Part shown: positions 16,677 through 23,548 of the stretch, one piece after another
Position numbering within the stretch: the stretch's first letter is position 1
Layout: each line of letters begins with the position of its first letter
Made by a program: the position numbers and the translations under genes
Source: Bryobacter sp.
GTDB taxonomy: Bacteria; Acidobacteriota; Terriglobia; Bryobacterales; Bryobacteraceae
Assembly (NCBI GenBank): GCA_022843605.1
Contig: JALHNI010000035.1
Location: 1-45,658 of the forward strand
Direction of reading: 5' to 3'
DNA length: 45,658 nucleotides
The notes under the pieces: generated by a model
The model's input: only the letters and a program-made list of their open reading frames with translations
Database searches by the model: none
What the model was told of the DNA's origin: nothing

Positions 16677-17792
16677 TCAGATTCGCATCGGCATGACGAC
16701 GTAGCGGTAGGTGAGCTGTTCGCTCACCTCGCCCGGCTGCATCTCGCCCGCGGACTGGCCGTCCTTAAACAGGAACTTCGCCTCGCCCGTCGGCAGTGCC
16801 CGCAGAAACTCGATCATGTACGAAGCGTTGAAACCGATCTCGACCAGCGGACCGGCATACTCCACCGGAATCGACTCTTCGCTCTCACCCGTCTCTGAAA
16901 GCGACGAATAGATCTTCACTTCGCCCGGCGACACCTGAAGGCGAATGGCCCGCGAGCGATCGTCCGAAAACTGCGCTACGCGCTCGATCGTGGCCTTCAG
17001 TTCGTCCTTCGCCAAATTCACAGAGTGAGCATGTTCCTTCGGCAGCACCCGTTCGTAGTCCGGGAAGTTACCGGAGAGCTTGCGGGACAACAACAGCCGA
17101 TCACCAAACTGGAAGAACAGGTGATTGTCGTCGCCCGAAAAAGCGATCTTGGCGTCCGCTCCAGCGTCGCCGGCGAGCTTCAGGATCTCCGTCATCGCCT
17201 TCTTGGGCAGCAGCGCCTTGTAGGCTCCGCTGATCCCCTCTAGGGAGGTCTTCTCTTCGACGAGGGCCAGACGATGGCCGTCCGTCGCGACCATGGTGAT
17301 GCTATCCGGCTTCAGGATCAGTTGCGCGCCATTCAGAGTGAAGCGCGACTCCTCGTTCGAAATCGCGAAGATCGTCCGCGTAATCATCGAAGCGAGCAAA
17401 CCGGCCGGCAGATCCACGATCTTCTCCGGTGTCGGGGGTAGTTCCGGATAGCTCTCGCGAGACATACCGGCGATGCGCGTCTTGGAGCGGCCGCAGGTGA
17501 GGTTCGCCCACTGGTTCTCCATGAACTTGATGGTGACTTCGGCATCCGGCAGCAAACGTACGTAGTCCAGTAGGCGCTTGGCCGGAATCGTGCCTGCACC
17601 CTTCTTGGCGACTCTCGCGGCGCAGGTCGAGCGAATGCCAAGTTCCAAATCGGTCGCCGTGAGCGTCAGGCCATTGTCGCCGGCCTCGAGCAACACATTC
17701 GAAAGGATGGGGATCGTGGTCTTCTTCTCGACCACTCCTTGACTCAAGCCGAGCTCACGTACGAGGTCAGCTTTGTTGACGGTAAACTCCAT
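16677..17792 (-). CDS. dnaN: DNA polymerase III sliding clamp, beta subunit
   Basis: Ring-shaped processivity clamp. The 371 residues start MEFTVNKADLVRELGLSQGV, then VEKKTTIPILSNVLLEA, the standard DnaN opening. ATDLELGIR, FTLNGAQL and LVATDGHRLAL-like VATDGHRLALVEEKT mark the repeated clamp domains. The C-terminus YRYVVMPMRI is the conserved clamp tail that helps form the peptide-binding pocket. It lies on the same strand as dnaA but is separated from it by 981 bp instead of the usual short gap, because of the inserted segment described here. Confidence 0.97.
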   Translation of the reverse strand: MEFTVNKADLVRELGLSQGVVEKKTTIPILSNVLLEAGDNGLTLTATDLELGIRSTCAARVAKKGAGTIPAKRLLDYVRLLPDAEVTIKFMENQWANLTCGRSKTRIAGMSRESYPELPPTPEKIVDLPAGLLASMITRTIFAISNEESRFTLNGAQLILKPDSITMVATDGHRLALVEEKTSLEGISGAYKALLPKKAMTEILKLAGDAGADAKIAFSGDDNHLFFQFGDRLLLSRKLSGNFPDYERVLPKEHAHSVNLAKDELKATIERVAQFSDDRSRAIRLQVSPGEVKIYSSLSETGESEESIPVEYAGPLVEIGFNASYMIEFLRALPTGEAKFLFKDGQSAGEMQPGEVSEQLTYRYVVMPMRI

Positions 17793-18057
17793 CCTCTGGC
17801 TCCTTCAGGTTCCTGCTTTGATCTATCAGTGTATCGCTCTCGCATCGGATCTCGCGACCCTTCTGAGTGTTCTTATTTGCTTTAAAGAAATATTACCTAT
17901 TAGAAGACAGAAGACATCGGTCCTGTGGAAATGTGGAAATCCAGTGAACCGCACTCCTTCCAGTCACTTAGCGAGCTCGTCCCCTGTTGAAACCAGCCCC
18001 CGAATCTCAGGCGAAACCCTGTCTTCAAGCCAGGGACTCACAACCTTAGACCGCTTC
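17793..18057. other. Upstream region of dnaN
   Basis: No coding frame is convincing. It holds repeat copy A, and the tandem words TGTGGAAATGTGGAAAT (17924-17940), which resemble weak DnaA boxes. An A/T-rich stretch (about 17865-17900) could be the dnaN promoter on the minus strand. The remainder (17941-18057) shows nothing recognisable. Confidence 0.5.
17886..17933. repeat. Imperfect direct repeat, copy A
   Basis: A 48-bp segment running from AGAAATATTACCTATT to GGTCCTGTGGAAATG. It aligns with 18416-18464 with about 40 matching positions and a few single-base gaps. It lies upstream of dnaN on the minus strand, where it may include promoter elements. Confidence 0.7.
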
Positions 18058-18147
18058 TCAGGTCTTCGCCTGTGGACGGACTTCAGAGAGCGTATCGAAT
18101 GAGTCGATTAGGCTGTGGACGAAGCTGTTCAATTCCAGGTCGAAGTA
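18058..18147 (-). pseudogene. Remnant of a dnaA 3' end
   Basis: On the minus strand this reads YFDLELNSFVHSLIDSF, then DTLSEVRPQAKT and a TGA stop. It aligns with the last residues of the intact DnaA (DSELNRSIHSLIDSLNG): ELN, H, SLIDS are identical, with conservative changes between. Upstream similarity ends where the toxin fragment ends, about 20 bp away. No start codon or DnaA domain IV is left. The simplest reading is the displaced original 3' end of dnaA, left when a toxin-antitoxin segment bringing its own dnaA end was inserted. An alternative is decay of a partial dnaA duplication. Confidence 0.65.
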
Positions 18148-18167
18148 GCCTTTTGAGGCCTTATGCC

Positions 18168-18420
18168 TCACTCGAATAGTGTCGCCACTCTTGCGAGCAC
18201 TTCATCCATCACGGCGTCGGGAATCGACTCGACCCTTCGAGCGGAACGAGATCCGAGATCCAACGCCCGCGGCTGGTCGCATCGTATGACCCCCGTTGTT
18301 TGGGTAGCCGCACTCGCAAGCGAAGCCAAAGCGGCGCGCGAAGTCACCTCCGTTGGTGATCGGAAGGACACCCGGAACCTTGGTGAATCGATTGACTTCA
18401 CCTGGCGATACGATCAGAGA
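18168..18420 (-). pseudogene. Broken PemK/ChpB (MazF-like) toxin
   Basis: Two minus-strand frames together give most of a MazF-superfamily endoribonuclease. The upstream part reads SLIVSPGEVNRFTKV, then PGVLPITNGGDFARRFGFA. After a one-base frameshift near 18325 the downstream frame continues SLASAATQTTGVIRCDQPRA, then LDLGSRSARR and VPDAVMDEVL-like IPDAVMDEVLARVATLFE. This order is exactly that of ChpB/PemK toxins. The first ~25 codons, including the start and the GDI-type beginning, are missing and replaced by repeat copy B. An intact matching antitoxin lies directly upstream. With truncation and frameshift the toxin should be inactive. Confidence 0.82.
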
Positions 18421-18464
18421 TACTACCTATCGAAGACAAGTAGACATTCGGTCTCGTGGAAATG
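18416..18464. repeat. Imperfect direct repeat, copy B
   Basis: A 49-bp relative of 17886-17933, running from AGAGATACTACCTATC to CGGTCTCGTGGAAATG. It begins precisely where the toxin coding similarity breaks off, so it appears to replace the toxin's 5' end. The two copies start 530 bp apart. Confidence 0.7.
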
Positions 18465-18501
18465 GGATTTTAGGACCACAATGGTGCCGGTAAAGCGAGT
18501 G

Positions 18502-18762
18502 CTAAAGCAGCTCGCGACCAACGGGAGGTGCAGAAATCCAAGCGTGGTCTTCCGGGCTATTGACACTTTCGCTCATGTCACATTGAGTGAGCAGCTCGCT
18601 CAATGTGTACTTCGGACAGCTTCTGGGCTCGATAATCAGCCGACCAGCTTCCACAACGATACCGACCTCAGCGCCGACTCGCAAATGCAGGATTTCCAGG
18701 AGGGCAGGAGGCAAAGAAACCATCACCGACTCCCCGACCTTGCGTAAGCTTGCCGTGTGCAT
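18502..18762 (-). CDS. MazE/ChpS-type antitoxin directly downstream of dnaA
   Basis: An 86-residue AbrB-fold antitoxin of the PemI/ChpS/MazE group. MHTASLRKVGESVMVSLPPA, then LLEILHLRVGAEVGIVVEAG, form the swapped-hairpin DNA-binding domain. RYTLSELL-like KYTLSELLTQCD and the C-terminal APPVGRELL are the toxin-binding end conserved in this group. The frame is complete. The ATG is 11 bp after the dnaA stop, so it must be transcribed with dnaA unless a promoter lies in the dnaA end. Its toxin partner downstream is truncated and frameshifted, leaving an orphan antitoxin. It may still bind operator-like DNA or protect against related toxins (inference). Confidence 0.88.
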   Translation of the reverse strand: MHTASLRKVGESVMVSLPPALLEILHLRVGAEVGIVVEAGRLIIEPRSCPKYTLSELLTQCDMSESVNSPEDHAWISAPPVGRELL

Positions 18763-18773
18763 GCGCCAGGGTG

Positions 18774-20096
18774 CTAGCCGTTCAGCGAATCGATCAGGCT
18801 GTGAATTGAGCGGTTGAGTTCGGAATCCCGCTGCCGCAAGGATTCGATCTTCTGCACGGAGTGCAGCACCGTGGTGTGGTGCTTGCCGCCAAAGGCGCGG
18901 CCAATCTCAGGAAGCGAGGCGTTGGTCAGTTCCTTGGTCAGATACATCGCAATCTGCCGCGGATAGGCGATTTTGCGCTCGTTGGACTTCATCTTCAACT
19001 GAGAAGGCTGCAGAGTGTGTCGCTCGGCCACCGCGCGGATAATCGAGTCGATCGTGATTCGCTTCTCCGGCCCTGTCGCCAGATGCTTCAGCGCGTGCTG
19101 CGCCATCTCCATGGTGATATTGGCGCGGGTCACCGAGGAATACGCGATCAGCTTAATCAGCGCGCCTTCCAGCTCGCGGATATTGCTCTTCGTCTTCGTG
19201 GCGATGAAGATGCGGACGTCTTCAGGCAAGTGAACGCCCACGGCTTCAGCTTTTTTATCCAGGATCGCCATCTTCGTTTCGAGGTCCGGCGGCTGGACGT
19301 CGACCATCAGCCCCCACTCGAATCGCGAACGCAAACGCTCAACCAGACCAGGAGTGTTCTTGGGCGGCGAATCAGAGCTCAGAATGATCTGCTTCTGGTG
19401 ATCGAACAGCTCATTGAACGTGTGAAAAAACTCTTCCTGCGTCCGTTCCTTGCCGGCCAGAATCTGGACGTCGTCCACCATCAGGACGTCAGCCGTGCGG
19501 TAGTGAGCGTGGAACTGCGACATGCGATCCAGCTTGATGCAGTTGATCATCTGGTTCATGAACCGCTCAGAGGTCGTATAGATGAGGCGGAGCGAGCCAT
19601 AGCTGTCGATCAACTGGCGCCCGATGGCGTGCATCAGGTGCGTCTTGCCCATGCCGACTCCGCCATAAATGAACAGCGGGTTGTATGAGTTCGACGGTGT
19701 CGTCGCCACGGCCTTGGCCGCCGCATGAGCGAACTGATTGCAGCTGCCCACGACGAACGTGTCAAAAGTGAACTTGGAATTCAGGTGAATCGTCGGAGCC
19801 GAAAACAGCGCCTCGAGAGAACTATCTCCGTTGGAAGCCTGGGGCGCGTCTGCTGCGGGCCGATTGCCAGGTTGATACAGAATTCGGCGGAGGGGGAAAC
19901 CAAAATCCCGGATTGCTGTCCAGATCGAGTCGGAATACTCCTTCTCGATCCACTCTGCCGTCTCCGCGTTTGGCACCCGAACCAGTAGCACGTCACCATC
20001 TAACATTTCCTGCTGTGTCGGTTGGATCCAGTTCTGGTATCCCTCCGCGCTCAGTTGAAGCGACAGTGCCTGCTTAATTTGATCCCAAACGTTCAT
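18774..20096 (-). CDS. dnaA: Chromosomal replication initiator DnaA
   Basis: AAA+ initiator that binds DnaA boxes at oriC. The 440 residues show domain I (MNVWDQIKQALSLQLSAEGY), a linker to about 105, Walker A GGVGMGKT at 145-152, Walker B LMVDDVQ at 205-211, sensor residues in TPGLVERLRSRFEWGL at 248-263, and domain IV from about 345. The DNA-reading signature is AFGGKHHTTVLHSVQKI at 401-417, where the commoner GGRDHTTVLHA has Lys and His in place of Arg and Asp. The last ~17 residues (DSELNRSIHSLIDSLNG) have a partner copy as a remnant 0.6 kb downstream. The antitoxin gene follows by 11 bp; an origin-like region lies upstream. Confidence 0.97.
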   Translation of the reverse strand: MNVWDQIKQALSLQLSAEGYQNWIQPTQQEMLDGDVLLVRVPNAETAEWIEKEYSDSIWTAIRDFGFPLRRILYQPGNRPAADAPQASNGDSSLEALFSAPTIHLNSKFTFDTFVVGSCNQFAHAAAKAVATTPSNSYNPLFIYGGVGMGKTHLMHAIGRQLIDSYGSLRLIYTTSERFMNQMINCIKLDRMSQFHAHYRTADVLMVDDVQILAGKERTQEEFFHTFNELFDHQKQIILSSDSPPKNTPGLVERLRSRFEWGLMVDVQPPDLETKMAILDKKAEAVGVHLPEDVRIFIATKTKSNIRELEGALIKLIAYSSVTRANITMEMAQHALKHLATGPEKRITIDSIIRAVAERHTLQPSQLKMKSNERKIAYPRQIAMYLTKELTNASLPEIGRAFGGKHHTTVLHSVQKIESLRQRDSELNRSIHSLIDSLNG

Positions 20097-20191
20097 CGCG
20101 GCTAAAACAATACTCCCCAGCTAAGCACAAAAAATCCCCACCAACGAAGGTTCCCACATCCCAGTACGAATGGACAGTACATACCCACAGT

Positions 20192-20212
20192 TTTTCCACA
20201 CTCTGTGGAAAA
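20192..20212. promoter_or_regulatory. Inverted pair of DnaA boxes
   Basis: TTTTCCACA (20192-20200) and TGTGGAAAA (20204-20212) both match TTWTNCACA and are separated by 3 bases. With flanking bases they form a perfect 10-bp inverted repeat. Such a pair could bind two DnaA molecules and also regulate dnaA. Confidence 0.75.
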
Positions 20213-20370
20213 ACGAAGGTACCAACTACCAATTTGAGGGAGATTCTAACAGCAGAATCGTTCGGGAGGGGGGGTCGGCGAACTGCTTATCTTTAAGCTC
20301 TTTACTCTACCAATCACTATGCCCTGCGATTGTTGAGTCTAGCATAAAACGCCAGCTAGCAAGCAGCAAG

Positions 20371-20430
20371 GATACGAAAATTTAAGTCATTTAGAATTAG
20401 CTATTTACAATAATCTATAAAAATAAAATG
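20371..20430. other. A/T-rich stretch, likely duplex-unwinding element
   Basis: Only 11 of 60 bases are G or C by direct count, against a G/C-rich surround. It lies about 160 bp from the paired DnaA boxes. This fits a DNA-unwinding element of the origin; it could also serve as promoter DNA for the downstream glycosyltransferases. Confidence 0.6.
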
Positions 20431-20542
20431 TGGCTCGTTTTTCCTCACTTTCCCCACTCGGAAAGGACATTCTCAGAGCTAATCCACACGCAATCCAACT
20501 ACTTCGGCGTTCGAGCCGGTAGAATGGTCCACGAGCGCCAAG

Positions 20543-21523
20543 ATGCCCACGTCTGAAGCCCAGGTTACAGTCTCTCTTGTCATCCCCACTTGGCAACGTC
20601 GCGACCTCGTGCTCCGGCTTCTCGACCTGCTCGAAACCCAAACTCGACGCGCTGACGAGGTCATTGTCGTCGACAACGGCTCCACCGACGGTACAGCTGA
20701 GGCCGTCGGAGCCCGGGCGACGGTCCTTCGTCTCGATCGGAACTGTGGCTTTGCTCACGCCGTGAATCTCGGAATCCAGGCCGCGCGGGGAGAATGGGTT
20801 GGAATCGTGAACAACGACGTTGAGCCCAAACCTGATTGGCTTAAAATACTATCTTTGTCGAAATCAAGTTTTGTAACGGGCAAGCTCCTGAATCTGAGCG
20901 AACCCCAGCTGCTGGACGGAACTTATGACCTCCTTTCCCAGGTAGCGATGCCCTGGAGGGCCGGCAGCGGACGTCCCGATCAAAGCACAACTAACTATAA
21001 TAATAGAATACAGTTTGCTTCTTGGACTGCCGCTCTCTACCGCCGTGATGTCTTCCAGCGTGTTGGCCTCCTGGACGAGACCTTCGGCTCCTACTATGAA
21101 GACGTGGATTTCGGTTTGCGTTGTGCACAGGCCGGCATCATCGGTGAGTACGAACCGAAAGCGGTCGCGCTGCATGCGGGCAGTTCCACTTTCGGTGCCT
21201 GGCGTCCGGAAACCGTCCGGCTGCTCACGCGTAACCACCGCCTCTTAATCAAGAAGCACTTCGGACCTCAACGCGACTGGTCAACCAGTTGCCGGCTATT
21301 TGTCTCCCGCGTACTTTGGGCGATACTCGCCCTTCGCCATGGACAACTCGCTGCCTGGTGGGCCGGCTGCCGCGAATCATTGCCAGAAGTACGGTATCAA
21401 AACGATCCGGCACTCCTCCGTAACGTTCTCAAGGAGAGCGAGGCAGAGCTTTACCGGCTCCAAAACGAAACAGGCTTTGACTGGTACTGGCGCATGTACT
21501 TCAATCTCTTTCCCCTCAGATGA
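20543..21523 (+). CDS. Family 2 glycosyltransferase (rhamnosyltransferase-like)
   Basis: A 326-residue GT-A enzyme that transfers a sugar from a nucleotide donor to a surface polysaccharide precursor. It opens with QVTVSLVIPTWQRRDLVLRL and DEVIVVDNGSTDGTAEAV. The metal-binding DXD-like motif is VGIVNNDVEPKPDW near residue 90. FQRVGLLDETFGSYYEDVDF, followed by GLRCAQAG, holds the catalytic-base ED motif typical of the WcaA/rhamnosyltransferase subgroup. There are no strong membrane spans. It starts the four-gene glycosyltransferase cluster and overlaps the next gene by 4 bases (ATGA). Donor and acceptor are unknown. Confidence 0.9.
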   Translation: MPTSEAQVTVSLVIPTWQRRDLVLRLLDLLETQTRRADEVIVVDNGSTDGTAEAVGARATVLRLDRNCGFAHAVNLGIQAARGEWVGIVNNDVEPKPDWLKILSLSKSSFVTGKLLNLSEPQLLDGTYDLLSQVAMPWRAGSGRPDQSTTNYNNRIQFASWTAALYRRDVFQRVGLLDETFGSYYEDVDFGLRCAQAGIIGEYEPKAVALHAGSSTFGAWRPETVRLLTRNHRLLIKKHFGPQRDWSTSCRLFVSRVLWAILALRHGQLAAWWAGCRESLPEVRYQNDPALLRNVLKESEAELYRLQNETGFDWYWRMYFNLFPLR

Positions 21524-22431
21524 AAGTCGCTATCGTCATCGTGACCTACAACTCGGGAGACGACATTCAGGCCTGCCTGGAGGCGTGCCGTCCCTTTGCC
21601 GCATCGATCGTCGTTGTGGACAATGCCTCAACTGACTCCTCCCCCCGGTGGGCGACTGTAGCAAACTCCCATAACGCTGGCTTTGCTGGCGCCGTCAACC
21701 AAGGTATCTGCGCTAGCCAGGAACCTCTCATCCTCATCTTGAACCCCGATTGCCGCCTCGAGGGAACGCTCGAACCCCTGACAGCCCTATTCGACGACCT
21801 CACCGTGGGTGCCGCCGGTGGACTCCTCCTTCATAGCGACGGAACGCCTCAGGTCGGCTTCACCGTTCGTCGTTTTCCAACCTGGCAAAACCAGGTCGCC
21901 GAAATTTCCGGGCTTAACCGTCTCTGGCCTGGCAATCCGATCAACCGCAGTTACCGCTGCCTCGATCTCGACCTCACCCGCGAACAGGACGTCGATCAAC
22001 CGGCCGGAGCCTTGCTCATGGTTCGCCGCACCGCCTGGGAACAGTTAAACGGGTTTGATGAAGGCTTCCACCCGGTCTGGTTTGAGGATGTCGATTTTTG
22101 CTACCGGCTACGTCAAAACGGCTGGCGAATTCGCTACACACCGAAGGTCCGCGCCACGCACCGGGGAGGGCACTCCGTCAACAAATTGTCGTGGCGCTGC
22201 AAGCAGATGCACTGGTATGGTAGCCTGCTAAAGTACGCGGAAAAGCACTGGAGCGGACGCGGCGAGCGCCGGGTTGCGTTAGCTCTGCTTCTGGTGTCCA
22301 TACCGCGAGGGGTATTCGGGATGATCAGCCGCCTGAGTAGTGAGCCTCTCGTGGTCTATGGCAAACTAGCCGTTCAGGCCTGGAACGTTCTTCGGGGACG
22401 CGTCCGGCCCGGTCGGGGTGGCAGTTCTTAA
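21520..22431 (+). CDS. Family 2 glycosyltransferase
   Basis: A 303-residue GT-A enzyme, related to but distinct from the previous one. MKVAIVIVTYNSGDDIQACL and SIVVVDNASTDSSPRW form the nucleotide-binding start, LILILNPDCRLEGTLEPL near residue 72 carries the metal-binding motif, and FDEGFHPVWFEDVDFCYRLR carries the catalytic ED segment. The start ATG overlaps the upstream stop. Basic residues near the end (SGRGERRVALALLLVSIPRG) precede a hydrophobic helix that may attach it to the membrane. It belongs to the same operon, probably building one oligosaccharide with its neighbours. Confidence 0.9.
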   Translation: MKVAIVIVTYNSGDDIQACLEACRPFAASIVVVDNASTDSSPRWATVANSHNAGFAGAVNQGICASQEPLILILNPDCRLEGTLEPLTALFDDLTVGAAGGLLLHSDGTPQVGFTVRRFPTWQNQVAEISGLNRLWPGNPINRSYRCLDLDLTREQDVDQPAGALLMVRRTAWEQLNGFDEGFHPVWFEDVDFCYRLRQNGWRIRYTPKVRATHRGGHSVNKLSWRCKQMHWYGSLLKYAEKHWSGRGERRVALALLLVSIPRGVFGMISRLSSEPLVVYGKLAVQAWNVLRGRVRPGRGGSS

Positions 22432-22440
22432 CAGGGATTC

Positions 22441-23535
22441 ATGATTCAAAACGGCCTAGTCTCGGTCACCATCGTGACCTATAACAGTGGACGCTTCATC
22501 AAGCGATGTCTTGAGTCAGTACTCGCGCAAAAGTTTTCGTTGAAAGAAATTGTGGTGGTGGATAATGCCTCCACCGATGGCACCGTTGACATCCTCGATC
22601 AGTTTGACGATCAGGACAAGTACAAAGACGTCCGCATCTATTACAACGATGCGAATATTGGTTTCGCTGCTGCACAGAATCAAGCGATCCAGCTTTCGAA
22701 CGGCGAATGGATTCTTACCCTCAATCCTGACGTCCTGCTGCTCCCCAATTTCCTCCAGGCTCTCGTTGACGCGGGCCACCGCGATCCTAAGATCGGCACC
22801 GTCTGCGGCAAGCTGCTCGCGATGAGCGCCACCTTTGACCTTCCCGAAACTCCTATCGTCGATTCCACCGGTATCTACTTCAATCCCATGTTGCGTCACC
22901 TGGACCGCGGCAGCCAGGAAGTCGACAATGGCGAATACATGAATTACGAGTACGTCTTCGGCGCCACCGCCGCAGCCGCGCTCTATCGCCGTGAGATGAT
23001 CGACGACGTTTCGATTCCCGGCAACAATGACGGCACCGGTCCCTCCGAATTCTTTGACCCGGACTTCTTCGTTTACCGCGAAGACGCCGACGTTGCTTGG
23101 CGCGCCCAGCTTCTGGGATGGAAGTGCCTCTATACACCCTACGCCCGCGGTTACCACGTGCGGGCTGTTCTTCCCATGAACCGCCATGCCCTCCCGGCCG
23201 TGATCAACATGCACTCGGTGAAGAATCGCTTCCTGATGCGCATTAAGAACATTAGCCCGGATCTCTACCGGCAGCATTGGTTCGCCATCACCTCGCGCGA
23301 CCTCATTGTGCTCGGTGCCTGCCTCGTTCGCGAGCACTCCTCACTTCGCGCCTTCTGGCTGGTCGCCAAAAACTGGAGCCGCTTGATGGTGAAGCGCCAT
23401 TGGATCATGGAACACAAGCGCGTTACGGACGCCTACATGTCGGCCTGGTTTCATTTTCAGCCGCAGGCGCTGCCGGCGTCCAAGCAAACGGTTCGCGGCG
23501 CGAAGCAACTTGCCGCTCGCACTGTGCGTGGTTAA
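22441..23535 (+). CDS. Family 2 glycosyltransferase
   Basis: A 364-residue GT-A enzyme. It starts QNGLVSVTIVTYNSGRFIKR, with IVVVDNASTDGTVDILDQFD next, and has WILTLNPDVLLLPNFLQALV as metal-binding region near residue 95. PDFFVYREDADVAWRAQLLG near 205 is the catalytic segment, here with EDADV in place of EDVDF. The C-terminal part (MNRHALPAVINMHSVKNRFL) is typical of GT2 proteins of polysaccharide clusters. It lies 9 bp after the previous gene and 13 bp before the GT4 gene, in one transcription unit. Sugar specificity cannot be read from sequence. Confidence 0.9.
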   Translation: MIQNGLVSVTIVTYNSGRFIKRCLESVLAQKFSLKEIVVVDNASTDGTVDILDQFDDQDKYKDVRIYYNDANIGFAAAQNQAIQLSNGEWILTLNPDVLLLPNFLQALVDAGHRDPKIGTVCGKLLAMSATFDLPETPIVDSTGIYFNPMLRHLDRGSQEVDNGEYMNYEYVFGATAAAALYRREMIDDVSIPGNNDGTGPSEFFDPDFFVYREDADVAWRAQLLGWKCLYTPYARGYHVRAVLPMNRHALPAVINMHSVKNRFLMRIKNISPDLYRQHWFAITSRDLIVLGACLVREHSSLRAFWLVAKNWSRLMVKRHWIMEHKRVTDAYMSAWFHFQPQALPASKQTVRGAKQLAARTVRG

Positions 23536-23548
23536 GCAGCGCTGCTAG

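Larger units (their letters stand above)
20097..20542. other. oriC: Candidate replication origin (oriC)
   Basis: This gene-free 446-bp region lies between divergent dnaA and a glycosyltransferase. It contains two perfect DnaA boxes in inverted orientation (20192-20212), a near-match TAATCCACA at 20480-20488 (one mismatch to TTATCCACA) and a weaker ATACCCACA at 20181-20189. A 60-bp stretch with 11 G/C bases lies at 20371-20430. Boxes beside an A/T-rich unwinding element upstream of dnaA are the usual origin layout. A run of G (GGGAGGGGGGG type) at about 20264-20275 is also present. No coding frame in it is convincing. Confidence 0.75.

Noticed and set aside
18163..18747. 194-residue + strand frame across the toxin-antitoxin remains
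   Set aside because: The minus strand matches known antitoxin and toxin families in the same region; the + product has none.
20170..20385. 71-residue frame over the origin candidate
   Set aside because: It lies across DnaA boxes, has no ribosome-binding site and an atypical composition.
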